Below are positions 43,298 to 50,827 of a stretch of 64,000 nucleotides of DNA, piece by piece. The stretch covers positions 248,001 through 312,000 of the forward strand of contig NZ_JBFNXH010000002.1 of NCBI RefSeq assembly GCF_040812395.1. The letters are read 5' to 3'. Numbering within the stretch: the first letter of the stretch is position 1; every line of letters starts with the position of its first letter. Below the pieces are notes generated by a model. It was not told where the DNA came from. It was given only the letters and a program-made list of their open reading frames with translations, and did not search any database. This stretch comes from Paenibacillus_E sp040812395. GTDB lineage: Bacteria > Bacillota > Bacilli > Paenibacillales > NBRC-103111. A program made the translations under genes and the position numbers.

Positions 43298-44041
43298 ATG
43301 AAAGTTTCTTTGTTTATTACCTGCTTAAGCGACCTCGTGTATCCCAATGTCGGTGCAGCGATGGTTCAACTTCTGGCTCGTTACGGAGTTAAGCTCGGCT
43401 TTCCCGAAGTACAAACGTGCTGCGGACAGCCTGCTTTCAATAGCGGGTATTGGACTGAAGCTAGAGGCTCCGCAATGACGATGCTGGAAGCGTTTGAGGA
43501 TAGCGACTTCGTCATTTCGCCGTCAGGATCTTGCACAAGTATGGTTCATCACTATTATCCGAAGCTTTTTGAACAGGATCCAGTGAATTTAGGCAGAGCC
43601 AACCGGCTTGCGGAAAAGACGTATGAATTCACGCAGTTTCTTGTTCAGGTGCTGGGTGTCACGGACCTAGGGGCCGTATTTCCGCATAAAGTAACGTATC
43701 ATCCCTCTTGTCATGGTAGTAGATTGCTTGGCGTAAAAGCGGAGCCAATGGCGCTTATGCAGCAAATTCGCGATTTAGAACTGGTCCCTCTTCCTCATGC
43801 AGAGGACTGCTGCGGGTTTGGAGGCATATTTGCTGTGAAAATGTGCGATATTTCCGGAGCAATGGTTACCGAGAAATCAGACCATGTTCTTGAAACGGAG
43901 GCAGAAGTTTTAGTTGGCCTCGATATGGGATGCCTGATGAATATTTCAGGAAACTTGCATCATCGCGGAAAGCCTGTGAGAGTGATGCATCTGGCAGAAT
44001 TACTTGCCGAAGGAGTGAATCTTTCAAATGAGCGAGCATAA
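43298..44041 (+). CDS. lutA: Lactate utilization protein A
   Basis: 247 aa. Two CCG domains: CCGQPAFNSGYW near residue 40 and CCGFGGIF near residue 170, plus the SGSCTSM and HPSCHGSR loops, as in glycolate-oxidase-type iron-sulfur proteins. With LutB and LutC it oxidises L-lactate to pyruvate in Bacillota. An AAGGGAAGGGAG site precedes the start. Its last 14 bases overlap lutB. First gene of lutABC; no LutR-type (GntR) gene is visible beside it, only the DeoR remnant. Confidence 0.94.
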   Translation: MKVSLFITCLSDLVYPNVGAAMVQLLARYGVKLGFPEVQTCCGQPAFNSGYWTEARGSAMTMLEAFEDSDFVISPSGSCTSMVHHYYPKLFEQDPVNLGRANRLAEKTYEFTQFLVQVLGVTDLGAVFPHKVTYHPSCHGSRLLGVKAEPMALMQQIRDLELVPLPHAEDCCGFGGIFAVKMCDISGAMVTEKSDHVLETEAEVLVGLDMGCLMNISGNLHHRGKPVRVMHLAELLAEGVNLSNERA

Positions 44042-45539
44042 AGCAGGCGGTACGGTCAAGGATAGATCCAAAGTTGCCCTGAACAACGAATTTTTGCGCA
44101 GTGCTGTTAAATTTACAACAGAGCGGTTGAAAAATGGCAAGCTGGCAGCCGCGGAAGAACAGGGAAACTGGGAAGCATGGCGGGAACGCGGCCGCCAGAT
44201 TAGATTGCATACCATTGCCCATTTGGACTACTATTTAGCCAAATTCGTAGAAAACGCGAGAGCGCAAGGCGTTCATGTTCATTTTGCTGCCGATGCGGCG
44301 GATGCTGTTCGTTTGACGATGCAAATTGCCGAGCACAAGAAGGCAAAAAGCGTGGTCAAATCTAAATCGATGGTCTCCGAAGAACTGCATATCAACCGTG
44401 CTCTCGAAGAGCTAGGCGTCGAAGCTGTCGAAACAGATCTAGGTGAGTATATCATCCAGCTAGCGGGCGAAACCCCTTCACATATTATTATTCCGGCTAT
44501 TCATAAAAACAGATATCAAATCGCTGAGCTTCTTTCAAAGGAAGCTGGCGAAGAATTGCCGCCGGATACGGGGATTTTGGCGGGGTTTGTCCGTAGAAAA
44601 TTGAGAGAGAAATTTCTGGAAGCCGATATCGGCATGACGGGCTGCAACTTTGCCATTGCGGAGACAGGTTCTATTGTGCTTTTCGAAAATGAGGGGAACG
44701 CTCGTATGGTCAGCACCGTCCCTAAAACACAAATTACATTCATGGGTATGGAGCGAATCATCCCCTCTCTGGATGATTTGGAAGTTATGGCGACGCTGCT
44801 TCCGCGCTCAGCTACAGGACAAAAGCTAACCGTCTATATGTCCGTCATCTCCGGACCGCAGCGGCAGCATGACGGTGATGGGCCGGAGGAAATGCATGTT
44901 ATCATTTTGGATAACGGACGCTCCTTACAATTGGGGGATCCGCAATTTCAAGAACTGCTCAACTGCATACGTTGCGGTGCTTGTTTGAATGCCTGTCCCG
45001 TCTATCGTCACATTGGCGGCCATGCCTATGGCGGTGTATACAGCGGACCGATTGGCGCTGTGCTCACGCCCGCGCTTAATAAAAATGTCGAGCAATGGGA
45101 CGACATCGCCAATGCTTCCTCCCTTTGTGGCGCCTGCTATGAAGCATGTCCGGTGAAAATTCCGCTGCACGACATGCTGGTTTATCTCCGTCAACGCAAA
45201 GTTGAACGTGGCGGGGGAGATATCGTAGAAAAAGTAGGCATGACAGGCTTTAAGTTCCTAATGTCGGATGCTTGGCGGGTTAAAGCATTTATTAAATTAG
45301 GCCGAATTGGACAAAAAATGTTGGTGAGGGACGGGTATATCAAAGCGAAGGTTGGTCCACTAAAAGGATGGAACACGTATCGTTATGCACCTAGTCTAGC
45401 CAAGCAAACGTTTCGGGAGACTTGGAAAGATATCGAACAGGGGCTGGAAGGCACACTGCCCGACATGAATCCGGACATGAAAGCTCGCATGGAGAAGCTC
45501 CTTGCTGATCGAAAAAAAGGGGGCGGACATCATGGCTAA
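44028..45539 (+). CDS. lutB: Lactate utilization protein B (iron-sulfur)
   Basis: 503 aa. LUD domain (DUF162) in the first 300 residues (KSKSMVSEELHINRALEELGVEAVETDLGEYIIQL), then two 4Fe-4S motifs CIRCGACLNACPVYRHIGG and CGACYEACPVKIPLHDML, then a DUF3390 tail. It passes electrons from lactate in the LutABC complex at the membrane. ATG 44028 overlaps the end of lutA by 14 nt, and the stop overlaps lutC by 8 nt, so all three genes are translationally coupled. Confidence 0.95.
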   Translation: MSEHKAGGTVKDRSKVALNNEFLRSAVKFTTERLKNGKLAAAEEQGNWEAWRERGRQIRLHTIAHLDYYLAKFVENARAQGVHVHFAADAADAVRLTMQIAEHKKAKSVVKSKSMVSEELHINRALEELGVEAVETDLGEYIIQLAGETPSHIIIPAIHKNRYQIAELLSKEAGEELPPDTGILAGFVRRKLREKFLEADIGMTGCNFAIAETGSIVLFENEGNARMVSTVPKTQITFMGMERIIPSLDDLEVMATLLPRSATGQKLTVYMSVISGPQRQHDGDGPEEMHVIILDNGRSLQLGDPQFQELLNCIRCGACLNACPVYRHIGGHAYGGVYSGPIGAVLTPALNKNVEQWDDIANASSLCGACYEACPVKIPLHDMLVYLRQRKVERGGGDIVEKVGMTGFKFLMSDAWRVKAFIKLGRIGQKMLVRDGYIKAKVGPLKGWNTYRYAPSLAKQTFRETWKDIEQGLEGTLPDMNPDMKARMEKLLADRKKGGGHHG

Positions 45540-46278
45540 ATCAGATCGTGAATTTCTTCAAATGCTGCAGGAAGAATCGCTCCAGAAGCAGCAAGCCTTT
45601 TTCAATAATATCGCTACTCGTCTCGGCAGAGAGAGCCCTTTGCGAAACGCACCTGTTCGCAGCATCAAAGGGGCTCCTGAGCTCTGGGAAGCTGTGAATC
45701 TGACCATGGAACAACGCATTGAATTATTTATGACAAACTGGCAAAAAGCAGGGGGGCACGCGAAACGGCTGAGCAGCATGGTTGAAGCTCAAGCTTTCAT
45801 CGAGAACTTCATTAGGGAGACAAAAGCAAAGCATGTGATCATTCAGGATCAAGCTGAACTCGAACCGCTTCGAGCAGCACTGGCGGAAACCACCGATACG
45901 GAAATGACTGTATGGAACTCTTTTGGAGCTGATGAAGGGGGCAAAGACGAGCTTGTTGCCAAAGCGGCTGGTGCTGATATTGGTATTGTTGCAGTTGAAC
46001 ATGGAGTGGCTCACACTGGCTCGTTGGTGGTCACATCCGACCCGTCGCGCGGAAGAAGTGTCAGTTTGCTGCCAACGACGCTAGTCGCTATCCTTCCAGC
46101 CGAACGTCTGAGAACGAGACTGGGCGAAGTGCTCCGACCTTTTGATGAGCTGAAGTTAAAGGACAGACCGGCGGGCATACACTTCATCTCGGGTCCGAGC
46201 CGATCCGCTGATATCGAAAATGATCTGACCATTGGCGTACACGGTCCTGGTATTATTTATGCCTTAATTATCGAGTAA
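45532..46278 (+). CDS. lutC: Lactate utilization protein C
   Basis: 248 aa, LUD domain. Features: AAGADIGIVAVEHGVAHTGSLVV, RGRSVSLLPTTLVAILPAERL, and FISGPSRSADIENDLTIGVHGPG near the end. Third subunit of the lactate dehydrogenase complex. ATG 45532 lies after GGGGGCGG and overlaps the lutB stop by 8 nt; the longer upstream start would read into lutB. A terminator follows at 46286. Confidence 0.94.
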   Translation: MAKSDREFLQMLQEESLQKQQAFFNNIATRLGRESPLRNAPVRSIKGAPELWEAVNLTMEQRIELFMTNWQKAGGHAKRLSSMVEAQAFIENFIRETKAKHVIIQDQAELEPLRAALAETTDTEMTVWNSFGADEGGKDELVAKAAGADIGIVAVEHGVAHTGSLVVTSDPSRGRSVSLLPTTLVAILPAERLRTRLGEVLRPFDELKLKDRPAGIHFISGPSRSADIENDLTIGVHGPGIIYALIIE

Positions 46279-46285
46279 TAGTCTA

Positions 46286-46328
46286 GAAAGGCTGTGAGGG
46301 TATAAATTCTTCACAGCTTTTTGTTTTG
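46286..46328 (+). terminator. Rho-independent terminator of lutABC
   Basis: AAAGGCTGTGA / TCACAGCTTT, 13-base loop, then a T-run. Confidence 0.85.
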
Positions 46329-46418
46329 CTCTATTTTTCTCAGAAAACAAGAAGAGTGTGTTCAGGTCTGATGCATTGATGAGTAAAAAAAGATAGTATT
46401 TTTGGGATCATTTGATAA

Positions 46419-47131
46419 TTATGCCACTTCTCTTGAGGGTAAGGAAGACTGAGAAAGGGACCCAGATAGGAAGCATACACGACTCAAATTATCAAATACA
46501 GAAGCATTTTGAAGAGAGAGATTTAAACGAAAACAAAATTCGTCAAGATAAAGCTGCAGATATTTTGAACCAATTCCATGAAAAGTTTCATTGATCCATT
46601 TGCTCGCTTGAGCAGCAAAGGCTGTGAGAGGGCGAGTGCGTTTGGTACTGTAGAAACCCGTTACGCTTTTAATATTGCTGGGGTGCGCTTGTACATGCTG
46701 TTTATGAAATGCATCTAGTTCAAAGCGCGAAATATGTTTATTTTTTGGATTGTTGGAATATGACATGTTTTATTTTCAAGCTAATGGGAGCGTTCTGTAC
46801 ATTAAGAGAAGCGCCCACGAGCAGTAAATGTTCCTGAGGATGCTATACCTTTATTCGTTCGAGAAACAAAAAAAAGAGCCAAGAGCCATTTACGAAGATC
46901 AGTTCGGATTCCTTCCATCACCGTGCCAGCAAGGAGAGAAGTTTGATGACGGCAACGAGAACATTCGTAAAGAGGAAGGCGCCGCGTTACCGTGACATAG
47001 GCGTGTCTTTGGTTACAACGAGGACAAACAAAACCGTTTGGCCACTTTGTCTGAGAAATATAGGAGATACATGATTCTTCCGTTGAAAATTGGTTTCGAA
47101 ATTGTGCTAAAGACATGTTTGTGAGTTCCAA
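46419..47131 (-). mobile_element. IS1595-family transposase remnant (internal deletion)
   Basis: Minus-strand N-terminal part (47131-46802): SLAQFRNQFSTEESCISYI, a zinc ribbon CPRCNQRHAY..CSRCRHQ, and LRKWLLALFFVSRTNKGIAS, all typical of ISXO2/IS1595 transposases. After a break near 46800 only the C-terminal end remains (46766-46419): WINETFHGIGSKYLQLYLDEFCFRLN and a short tail. The DDE core between them is lost and the frame is shifted, so it is dead. TTG 47131 follows CGGAGG. I could not find terminal inverted repeats. Its promoter is of interest (see 47163-47213). Confidence 0.82.
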
Positions 47132-47162
47132 TAGACATTTTCCTCCGATCTAAAAGGCATCT

Positions 47163-47213
47163 CGAACATTTGTTTCTATCACACATTATAGCGAACATGT
47201 GATCTCTTTTCAA
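47163..47213 (-). promoter_or_regulatory. Promoter of the transposase with two LexA-like boxes
   Basis: On the minus strand: TTGAAA (47213-47208), 17-bp spacer, TATAAT (47190-47185). One box CGAACATTTGTTTC (plus-strand 47163-47176) differs at one position from the Bacillus LexA site CGAACRNRYGTTYC and overlaps the transcription start. A second, CGAACATGTGATCT (47192-47205), differs at two and lies between -35 and -10. This suggests SOS control. Confidence 0.6.
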
Positions 47214-47532
47214 TATAATATGGAAAATTTTTTCTTTATTTATTACAAAGACTTTCTGAGAGTATGGGATAGTGCAACATAAGCGGATTTCAAAAAATAG
47301 AGGAGCACACTAAAATGATATTAACTTGAAATAGTGAACTTTTTGCAGTTTAACGCGAATGCAGGATGCAGAAATGAGCTTCCCTGAGTTAAGGGGATAG
47401 TTAACATATGAGTTGTTTAAGAAGGATAGGGGAAGGTGAAAGGTTGATAGTTCGGTAGTTCAGTCGGCCGGAAGATCTAAACGCGAAAGATAGGCGTTAT
47501 GTAATAATAAGGTTTGGTTTTCATAAGGAAAA
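47214..47532. other. Gene-free stretch
   Basis: No coding frame, hairpin or promoter that I can support between the transposase promoter and the aldo/keto-reductase terminator. Confidence 0.5.
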
Positions 47533-47592
47533 AAGCCAGCAACGTCAGGCTCTCAGCGAATGGAGTAGCGCGAAACGGCTGGCTATTTTGAA
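47533..47592 (-). terminator. Terminator of the aldo/keto reductase gene
   Basis: On the minus strand, AGCCAGCCG..CGTTGCTGGCTTTTTT forms a stem with a long inner part, followed by a U-run. Confidence 0.68.
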
Positions 47593-47597
47593 ACCAA

Positions 47598-48455
47598 TTA
47601 ACGGATGTACCACTCGCCGGACATCCAGTCGCTGGCTTTCCAGCGAAGTACATCGGGATTTGCGAGGTGAACGATTTCTTTGAAAAACTCAAGCTGTTCG
47701 ACATCCGTCAGCGGTTTGAAATTTTTGGCGATGGCCAGATTTTGTTCTAGCTGCTGCATGGACTCCATACCTACTATGGCCGTAGAAATAGGCAGGGAGA
47801 ATGTATACCGCAGAGCTTTCTCGTACCAAGGTGCTAGCTTGCCTAGAGCCATGACTTTCATGCCTATTACAGCTACTCCTTTTTCATTGGCTTTCGGCAG
47901 GAACTCGTGAGCAAAGCTGTAGACGAGGTGATCGGCAGCGCTCAAAGCAACTAACGCGCTGTCAAAGGCAAAGCGCTCTATGGCTTCGAGCTGCACTTTA
48001 GGATTGGTATGGCCACTTATGCTGATGTGTTTAATTAAGCCCTGCTCCCTGGCTTCTAGCAGAGCTTCCAATGCTCCACCTTTGGCAAAGACTTGATTAA
48101 GCTCGTCAAGCGTCATGATGTTGTGTAAGCGCCACTCTTCGACGTGATCTGTTTGCAGTCGTTTTAAGCTTGCTTCCAACAATCTTAAGGATCCGTCTCT
48201 GCTCCGATCGTGTGTTTTGGTAGCAATCCAGACATCTTGTCTGCGACCTTGCAGCGCTTTGCCAAGTCTTTCCTCGGACTGCCCGTCTGAGTAGCTTGGG
48301 GCTGTGTCGAAATAGGTGATTCCTTCATCGATGGCTCTATTCACTATTTCTATAGCTGCTTCTTCTGTGCAATTATGCTCATCGACAATACGCTGAGCGC
48401 CAAAACTCAAGATTGGGAAGTTTTGGCCTGTTTGGCCGAAATTGCGCTTTTGCAA
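47598..48455 (-). CDS. Aldo/keto reductase
   Basis: About 285 aa, TIM barrel. GITYFDTAPSYSDGQSEERLGKAL carries the catalytic Asp and Tyr; the Lys is in WIATKTHDRSRDG and the His in EWRLHNIMTLDELNQV. It reduces aldehydes or ketones with NADPH. TTG 48455 is chosen because AAGGAG lies 9 nt ahead; GTG 48464 would touch that site. It is divergent from a MarR gene across 230 bp. The palindromes there could serve both genes. Confidence 0.9.
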   Translation of the reverse strand: MQKRNFGQTGQNFPILSFGAQRIVDEHNCTEEAAIEIVNRAIDEGITYFDTAPSYSDGQSEERLGKALQGRRQDVWIATKTHDRSRDGSLRLLEASLKRLQTDHVEEWRLHNIMTLDELNQVFAKGGALEALLEAREQGLIKHISISGHTNPKVQLEAIERFAFDSALVALSAADHLVYSFAHEFLPKANEKGVAVIGMKVMALGKLAPWYEKALRYTFSLPISTAIVGMESMQQLEQNLAIAKNFKPLTDVEQLEFFKEIVHLANPDVLRWKASDWMSGEWYIR

Positions 48456-48601
48456 ATTGATCACTCCTTACAATGTATTGTGTCCAAATTTTGTCAATCG
48501 TAGCTTGATGTCGATTTGAGCAGGGATTCGTTTGATTTAAGTATAAATGAAGTATTACGGGGATTCCACCTGTCTAAATCGTGTATCTATTGTACTATCG
48601 A

Positions 48602-48646
48602 TTCGACAAAATAGTGTTGTAATTTATAGTAAATCAACTTACTATA
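48602..48646 (+). promoter_or_regulatory. MarR-type operator overlapping a promoter
   Basis: TTCGAC (48602), 17-bp spacer, TATAGT (48625). The perfect 8-bp arms TATAGTAA / TTACTATA at 48625-48646 with a 6-bp centre sit on the -10 box. Such TAGTAA..TTACTA dyads suit a MarR dimer; likely autoregulation. Confidence 0.66.
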
Positions 48647-48685
48647 TGTACATATACAAGAATTTTGTCGAAAATCGGAGGGCCT

Positions 48686-49138
48686 ATGAAATCTGAATAT
48701 GGTAAACCGTACGATAGCCCAGGATTTCAGCTATGGCAAGTTACGAATTTATGGCAAAAAAATTTACGTCACGCGCTGCACACCTTTGATCTTACGCATG
48801 TTCAATTCATTTTGCTTGCCTCTACACAATGGTTGAATTCACAGTCGGGACAAGGAGATGTGACACAGGTGCAAGTTGCCCAGCACGCGCATGTCGATCC
48901 CATGATGGCATCGCAAGTGCTTCGCAATTTAGAGAAGAAGGGTTTCCTTGTTCGCAAGGAACATCCTTCTGATACGAGAGCCAAGTCCATTTTACTTACA
49001 CCGGACGGGGAGTGTATCGTGAACAAGGCGTTCGCTATTGTGGTGCAGGCAGATGATACGTTTTTTTCGATACTTGGAGAAGACCAGAAAACCCTTACAA
49101 GGTTAATGGCATCGCTAAGCAGTAACATCGTTATCTGA
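48686..49138 (+). CDS. MarR-family transcriptional regulator
   Basis: 150 aa. Winged-helix core: FDLTHVQFILLAST, VTQVQVAQHAHVDPMMASQVLRNLEKKGFLVRKEHPSDTRAKSILLTPDG, with the DxRxK wing. No conserved Cys near the N-terminus, so it is probably ligand-sensing rather than thiol-sensing. CGGAGGG precedes the ATG by 5 nt. It is followed after only 30 bp by motA, so the regulator and the motor genes may be on one transcript, an unusual arrangement. Confidence 0.9.
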   Translation: MKSEYGKPYDSPGFQLWQVTNLWQKNLRHALHTFDLTHVQFILLASTQWLNSQSGQGDVTQVQVAQHAHVDPMMASQVLRNLEKKGFLVRKEHPSDTRAKSILLTPDGECIVNKAFAIVVQADDTFFSILGEDQKTLTRLMASLSSNIVI

Positions 49139-49168
49139 TTTTATATGAAGCAGAAAGGGAGTTGGACA

Positions 49169-49963
49169 ATGGAGAAGTCATCAATTATTGGAATCGTTTT
49201 GGCGTTTATTGCTATTGGTGTGGGGATGGTATTAAAAGGAGCAAGTTTGGCCGCACTCCTTAATCCGGCCGCTGCGTTAATTATTTTTGGCGGTACCGGC
49301 GCAGCCTTGTTTATTGCATTTTCCTTGGATGAAATGAAGAAGATTCCAACTTTGTTAAAAATCATTTTCACTGAACAAAAGCTGATGCCTAAAAAAGAAT
49401 TGATCGAGACATTCATTAACTGGGTATCGATTACTCGCCGTGAAGGATTGCTTTCTTTGGAGAAGCAAGCGGAGGAGCTTTCAGATCCATTCATGAAAAG
49501 CGGGATGCGCTTGATCATCGATGGCAATGACCCGGATTTTGTACGTGACGTACTGCTAGAGGATATTTCCGAAATGGAAATTAGACATAAAAAATATGCG
49601 AACATTTTTACGCAAGCAGGTACATACGCGCCAACACTTGGAGTACTAGGGGCGGTTGTTGGTTTGATTGCAGCACTGGGGAACTTAAGTGAAGTTGAAA
49701 AACTCGGACACTTAATTTCTGCAGCATTCGTTGCGACGATGTTTGGGATTTTCATGGGCTATGTTATTTTCCATCCATTCGCTAACAAGTTAAAACAAAA
49801 GTCGAAAAAAGAAGTGGAGATCAAGTTAATGATCGTTGAAGGTTTGCTCTCCATTCAGTCAGGTGTTTCAGCTAACTCTGTGAAACAGAAAATGATGATC
49901 TTCATTGCGAATTCAGAACGTGCGGCTTATGAAGAAGTATCCGGGGAGGCCGTTTCACAGTGA
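49169..49963 (+). CDS. motA: Flagellar motor stator protein MotA
   Basis: 264 aa with four membrane helices. IIGIVLAFIAIGVGMVLKG opens the protein; the cytoplasmic loop has GLLSLEKQAEEL and RLIIDGNDPDFVRDVL with the charged residues that meet FliG; the last two helices are GTYAPTLGVLGAVVGLIAAL and LISAAFVATMFGIFMGY. It forms the proton or sodium stator channel with MotB. ATG 49169 follows AAAGGGAG; the upstream ATG 49145 lies before this site. The stop overlaps motB by 4 nt. Confidence 0.94.
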   Translation: MEKSSIIGIVLAFIAIGVGMVLKGASLAALLNPAAALIIFGGTGAALFIAFSLDEMKKIPTLLKIIFTEQKLMPKKELIETFINWVSITRREGLLSLEKQAEELSDPFMKSGMRLIIDGNDPDFVRDVLLEDISEMEIRHKKYANIFTQAGTYAPTLGVLGAVVGLIAALGNLSEVEKLGHLISAAFVATMFGIFMGYVIFHPFANKLKQKSKKEVEIKLMIVEGLLSIQSGVSANSVKQKMMIFIANSERAAYEEVSGEAVSQ

Positions 49964-50766
49964 GTAAAAAGAAAAAGCATGAGGATCATGAAGAACACAT
50001 TGATGAAACTTGGCTCATTCCCTATGCGGACTTGCTTACTCTACTTCTAGCGCTTTTTATTATTTTATTTGCCTCCAGTCAGGTGGATTCGAAGAAATAT
50101 GATTCCATTATGCGGTCTTTGAATAATGCTTTCACTGGCGGTGAAGCACCATTTGCTATGTCGAATCTGATTCCGATTGATGATGCGGCTAACTCCACGA
50201 AGAACAATAACAACAATCAGAACCCTCCTGCTAAGCCGGAGAATAAAGAGGAAAGCCAATTAGCGGCAAAGCTGCAAAAGGAAGAGAAGGATCTCGAAGA
50301 GTTAAAGAAAAGTATGGACTCTTTCATCAAAGACAATAATTTGAACGAGCAGCTTACAACGAAGCTCGACAACGAGCGTTTGACGATTACGATCAGCGAC
50401 AGGGCACTCTTTGATTCCGGGTCGGCAGCGGTGAAGCAGGATGCTCAAACGATGGCTGTAACCATGTCTGACTTGCTGAGCCGATATCCCGGATATCAGG
50501 TCGAAGTAGCCGGACATACGGATAATATACCGATTCACCGACAAGATTTTGAAACGAACTGGGATTTAAGCGCGAAGCGTGCTGTGAATTTTATGAAAAT
50601 ATTGCTGAATAACAGCAAGATTGATCCGGCTTCGTACCATTCGGTGGGCTATGGCGAATATCGTCCTATTATTTCAAATGATACTACTGAAGGCCGCGCG
50701 AAAAACCGAAGAGTCGAAGTGAGTATTATCCGCAATATTAAAGCTACGGATGAAATTGCGAAATAA
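49960..50766 (+). CDS. motB: Flagellar motor stator protein MotB
   Basis: 268 aa. The N-terminal tail is basic and acidic (MSKKKKHEDHEEHIDE). One membrane helix, WLIPYADLLTLLLALFIILFA, holds the ion-binding Asp in PYADLL. After a linker the OmpA-like peptidoglycan domain follows (VEVAGHTDNIPIH, DLSAKRAVNFMKIL, GYGEYRPI, AKNRRVEV). GTG start at 49960 overlaps motA. The Asn-rich stretch near residue 80 (KNNNNNQNPPAKPENKE) is a plug/linker region. Confidence 0.94.
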   Translation: MSKKKKHEDHEEHIDETWLIPYADLLTLLLALFIILFASSQVDSKKYDSIMRSLNNAFTGGEAPFAMSNLIPIDDAANSTKNNNNNQNPPAKPENKEESQLAAKLQKEEKDLEELKKSMDSFIKDNNLNEQLTTKLDNERLTITISDRALFDSGSAAVKQDAQTMAVTMSDLLSRYPGYQVEVAGHTDNIPIHRQDFETNWDLSAKRAVNFMKILLNNSKIDPASYHSVGYGEYRPIISNDTTEGRAKNRRVEVSIIRNIKATDEIAK

Positions 50767-50771
50767 GATGT

Positions 50772-50824
50772 AAAAAAAGGGAAGTCCTTGAAGCCGCTAT
50801 TGGCTCAAAGACTGCCCTTTTTTT
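50772..50824. terminator. Bidirectional terminator
   Basis: AAAAAAAGGGAAGTC..TTGAAGCC / GGCTCAAAGACTGCCCTTTTTTT between convergent motB and the chemoreceptor gene. Confidence 0.85.
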
Positions 50825-50827
50825 GAA

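Noticed and set aside
46412..46594. 60-codon plus-strand frame after lutABC
   Set aside because: It is antisense to the C-terminal part of the IS1595 transposase remnant, which explains the sequence better.
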